Shown here one piece after another: positions 62,160 to 64,000 of a stretch of DNA of 64,000 nucleotides. Each line of letters begins with the position of its first letter. Position 1 is the first letter of the stretch. The stretch spans positions 43,635-107,634 of the forward strand of contig NZ_JMPS01000038.1 in assembly GCF_000735455.1 (NCBI RefSeq), in the 5' to 3' direction. Under the pieces are notes generated by a model. The model made no database searches, was not told the DNA's origin, and saw only the letters and a program-made list of their open reading frames with translations. This DNA comes from Yokenella regensburgei ATCC 49455 (GTDB lineage: Bacteria > Pseudomonadota > Gammaproteobacteria > Enterobacterales > Enterobacteriaceae). A program made the position numbers and the translations under genes.

Positions 62160-62838
62160 AGTCGACGGCATCTTCGGCATGAATAGCTGCCGTATCGAAT
62201 ACCGGCAGACAGCTTTGTTCTGCCGGTACCAGCAGGCCAATTTCGGTACAACCAAAGATAACCCCTTCGGCCCCCTGCTCTGCCAGACGTTCAATCACCT
62301 GCAGATAGTAGTCGCGCGAAGACGGGGTAAAGCGCCCCAGACACAGCTCTTCAAAGATTATCTGATTGATTTTCTCCCGCTCTGGCGCCTTCGGCACCTG
62401 CACGTCGAGGCCAAACTGTTCAACCAGACGGCCACGGTAAAAATCCTGCTCCATGGTGTAACGCGTCCCGAGCAACGCCACCCGCTTCAGTTGCTGTTTC
62501 TCAATTGCCCGACCGGTTGCTTCAGCAATGTGCAGGAACGGTACCCGAGTGCGGGAGGTGATGCTGTCCGCCACTTTATGCATGGTGTTAGTGCAGAGCA
62601 CAATACCTTGCGCACCGGCGAGCTCCAGGCCATGGGCGGCCTGAGCAAGAATGTCGCCCGCTTTGTCCCACTCACCGCTGGACTGGCAGGCTTCGATGGT
62701 GTGAAAGTCTACGCTGTGCAGCAGAATTTGCGCTGAGTGTAAGCCGCCCAGGCGCTGCTTTATACCTTCGTTGATAAGGCGGTAGTAAGGGATTGTTGAC
62801 TCCCAACTCATGCCGCCAATTAACCCTATCGTCTTCAT
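62137..62838 (-). CDS. ygeA: Amino-acid racemase YgeA
   Basis: YgeA is a broad-specificity amino-acid racemase of the aspartate/glutamate racemase superfamily. The start [19 protein letters not shown] (CAT 62836-62838) gives 233 residues; a longer upstream frame is rejected. The two catalytic cysteines are in [11 protein letters not shown] (~83) and [13 protein letters not shown] (~197), both intact. It converges on lysR with a 23-base overlap. The upstream gap to the fepE-like gene carries that gene's terminator. Confidence 0.95.
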   Translation of the reverse strand: MKTIGLIGGMSWESTIPYYRLINEGIKQRLGGLHSAQILLHSVDFHTIEACQSSGEWDKAGDILAQAAHGLELAGAQGIVLCTNTMHKVADSITSRTRVPFLHIAEATGRAIEKQQLKRVALLGTRYTMEQDFYRGRLVEQFGLDVQVPKAPEREKINQIIFEELCLGRFTPSSRDYYLQVIERLAEQGAEGVIFGCTEIGLLVPAEQSCLPVFDTAAIHAEDAVDFMLSESH

Positions 62839-62888
62839 CGGTCCCCTCCTGTGTTTCCCCAGTGAAGCAAACTGACGGCGCGCAGGCA

Positions 62889-62916
62889 ACAAAAAAGGGC
62901 GGCTCTCGCCACCCTT
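62889..62916 (-). terminator. Terminator of the fepE-like gene
   Basis: On the minus strand AAGGGTGGC and GCCGCCCTT pair (one G-T) around a GAGA loop, followed by six T. It separates the fepE-like transcript from ygeA. Confidence 0.88.
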
Positions 62917-62938
62917 ATTATTTCCAGCATCGTCGTGA

Positions 62939-64000
62939 TTACATCGATTCCGGGTTAACCGCTGCCAGTACCGGACGACGGGCGGCCATAGCCTGCCCTA
63001 ACAGGACGCTACCGCAGGCGAAAATGCCCCCAAGCAGCGCCGCCAGTACGATGATGATGCCTTTTCCAGGGCCATCTTTTTTCACCGGCAGCGAGGCCGA
63101 CAGCTGGTATTTAAATACCGGGAAGGTCATATCTTTGACGCTGACTTTTTCCAGCAGCGACAGCTGATATTCGCTGTTACGCAGCCCGGCATTCAGCTCT
63201 GACACGTCGGTGATGGATTTCTCGATTTCAAGCTTACGCTCAATGCCGTCAGCACCCAGCGAAATAGAAAAATCCGGATCGTCTTTTACCGCCTGACCAT
63301 TACTATAAACCGGGCGGGTGATCCCCGCGGCTTTCGCGACCTGAAGAGAGTAATTCAGGCGTTTGATTCGGGTATCCTGAATGTTGGCAAGTTTCGCACG
63401 CTCAAGCTCCAGGGCATCTTTTTCTGTTTGTACTTTCAGCGCGACAGTATCACGAATGCTTTCCAGTGACTGCGTCACCACCTTAGCAGCCACGAACTCG
63501 ATATAGTTGTTCAGAATAGACTGTGCTTCCTGGGGATTTGGCCCGGTAAAGCTGAGCGTCCAGGAGCTGTAGGGCTGAGAGTCATCTTTTTTCATCGCAT
63601 TGTCGTTCACGGCTTTCATCTTTTCAGACATAGCAACAATCGCCCGGTGCAGCTCCATGGTGTCGACGTTGGTGTCTTTAAAATGCGCCATCAGCGTTGG
63701 CGAGCTGGTGATGTACTCTTCAAGCTCCTGCTGGGAACTGAATTTTTTCAGGAAGAGGTTAAAGACCTCATTGCGATCGAGACCAATATTCACACCCAGC
63801 ACCTGCAACGCAGCCAGACGCTGATGCAATTGGCTCCACTGCGTCGATTCCGCCGGGGTGACGATGGCATTACTGGTCCATTTCTGCGGCAGCAAAAAAG
63901 AAAGCAACAAACCAACCAGCGCGAAGGCGAGGACATAAGCCAGAATGCGCTTCTTCGCACACCACAACATGTCCATGAGACTCAGCAAATCAATCTCCCT
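62939..64000 (-). CDS. FepE/Wzz-type polysaccharide chain-length regulator, 5' end outside window
   Basis: The frame is open to the right edge, so the N terminus is missing; the visible part starts about [17 protein letters not shown]. It has a membrane segment ([20 protein letters not shown]), a long periplasmic coiled-coil-rich region with [20 protein letters not shown], and a second membrane segment ([20 protein letters not shown]) near the C terminus. This is the Wzz/PCP architecture, and the sequence is much closer to FepE, which sets very long O-antigen chains in Salmonella, than to the standard Wzz. In E. coli fepE sits in the enterobactin cluster, not after ygeA. No other polysaccharide gene is visible in the window. 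Confidence 0.88.
   Translation of the reverse strand, partial: REIDLLSLMDMLWCAKKRILAYVLAFALVGLLLSFLLPQKWTSNAIVTPAESTQWSQLHQRLAALQVLGVNIGLDRNEVFNLFLKKFSSQQELEEYITSSPTLMAHFKDTNVDTMELHRAIVAMSEKMKAVNDNAMKKDDSQPYSSWTLSFTGPNPQEAQSILNNYIEFVAAKVVTQSLESIRDTVALKVQTEKDALELERAKLANIQDTRIKRLNYSLQVAKAAGITRPVYSNGQAVKDDPDFSISLGADGIERKLEIEKSITDVSELNAGLRNSEYQLSLLEKVSVKDMTFPVFKYQLSASLPVKKDGPGKGIIIVLAALLGGIFACGSVLLGQAMAARRPVLAAVNPESM

Overview
The window is ordinary enterobacterial chromosome. Gene content, order, protein lengths and small RNAs match the E. coli K-12 block running from eno-pyrG through relA, barA, csrB, sdaC-sdaB, gcvA/gcvB, the argA-recBCD region, thyA-lgt-ptsP, mutH and aas-galR-lysA. E. coli landmarks are missing at several points: mazEF between relA and mazG, gudPD next to barA, the fuc cluster next to xni, and ygdI after gcvB. 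Four genes are foreign to that E. coli order: an SDR-family reductase beside eno, a GNAT acetyltransferase and a LacI-type regulator between galR and lysA, and a FepE/Wzz-like gene after ygeA. This pattern suggests a non-Escherichia member of the Enterobacteriaceae, perhaps in the Enterobacter/Lelliottia/Leclercia neighbourhood. The genus is an inference; no 16S rRNA or other decisive marker lies in the window.

Layout. 1-1880: the end of a MurR/RpiR-type regulator, an AT-rich gap and an SDR reductase that converges on eno. 1903-9535 (minus): eno, pyrG, mazG, relA, rlmD. 9593-16025: barA, then yqcA-truC-yqcC, the csrB RNA, syd, and queF in the opposite direction. 16141-21523 (plus): ppnN, sdaC-sdaB, xni. 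21559-28359: rlmM-ygdD-gcvA, divergent gcvB, csdA-csdE, convergent tcdA-mltA, and two initiator tRNA genes. 28446-44773: amiC, argA, then recD-recB-ptrA-recC and four prepilin-type genes. 44943-49717 (minus): thyA, lgt, an ERIC repeat, ptsP, rppH. 50403-53378 (plus): mutH, ygdQ, ygdR, tas. 53432-64000: lplT-aas, an Omr small RNA, galR, GNAT gene, LacI-type gene, lysA/lysR, ygeA, and the partial fepE-like gene.

Several parts act together. BarA signals through UvrY (not in the window) to csrB, and an 18-bp UvrY-type box sits about 180 bp upstream of csrB. Serine uptake and deamination (sdaC, sdaB) form one unit. GcvA sits beside its target RNA GcvB. CsdA, CsdE and TcdA form the cysteine desulfurase and t6A-cyclising set. 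RecB, RecC and RecD build exonuclease V, with ptrA and the prepilin genes embedded among them. LplT and Aas form the lysophospholipid repair pair. LysR and LysA form the lysine unit.

I found no operon that looks like an undescribed defence, conflict or biosynthetic system. The most unusual signals are small: an extra base in the T-loop of one of the two initiator tRNA genes, a one-base frameshift in a run of seven adenines in ptrA, paired DnaA boxes with an inverted repeat between rppH and mutH, a single Omr RNA that mixes OmrA and OmrB features, and the four accessory genes named above.
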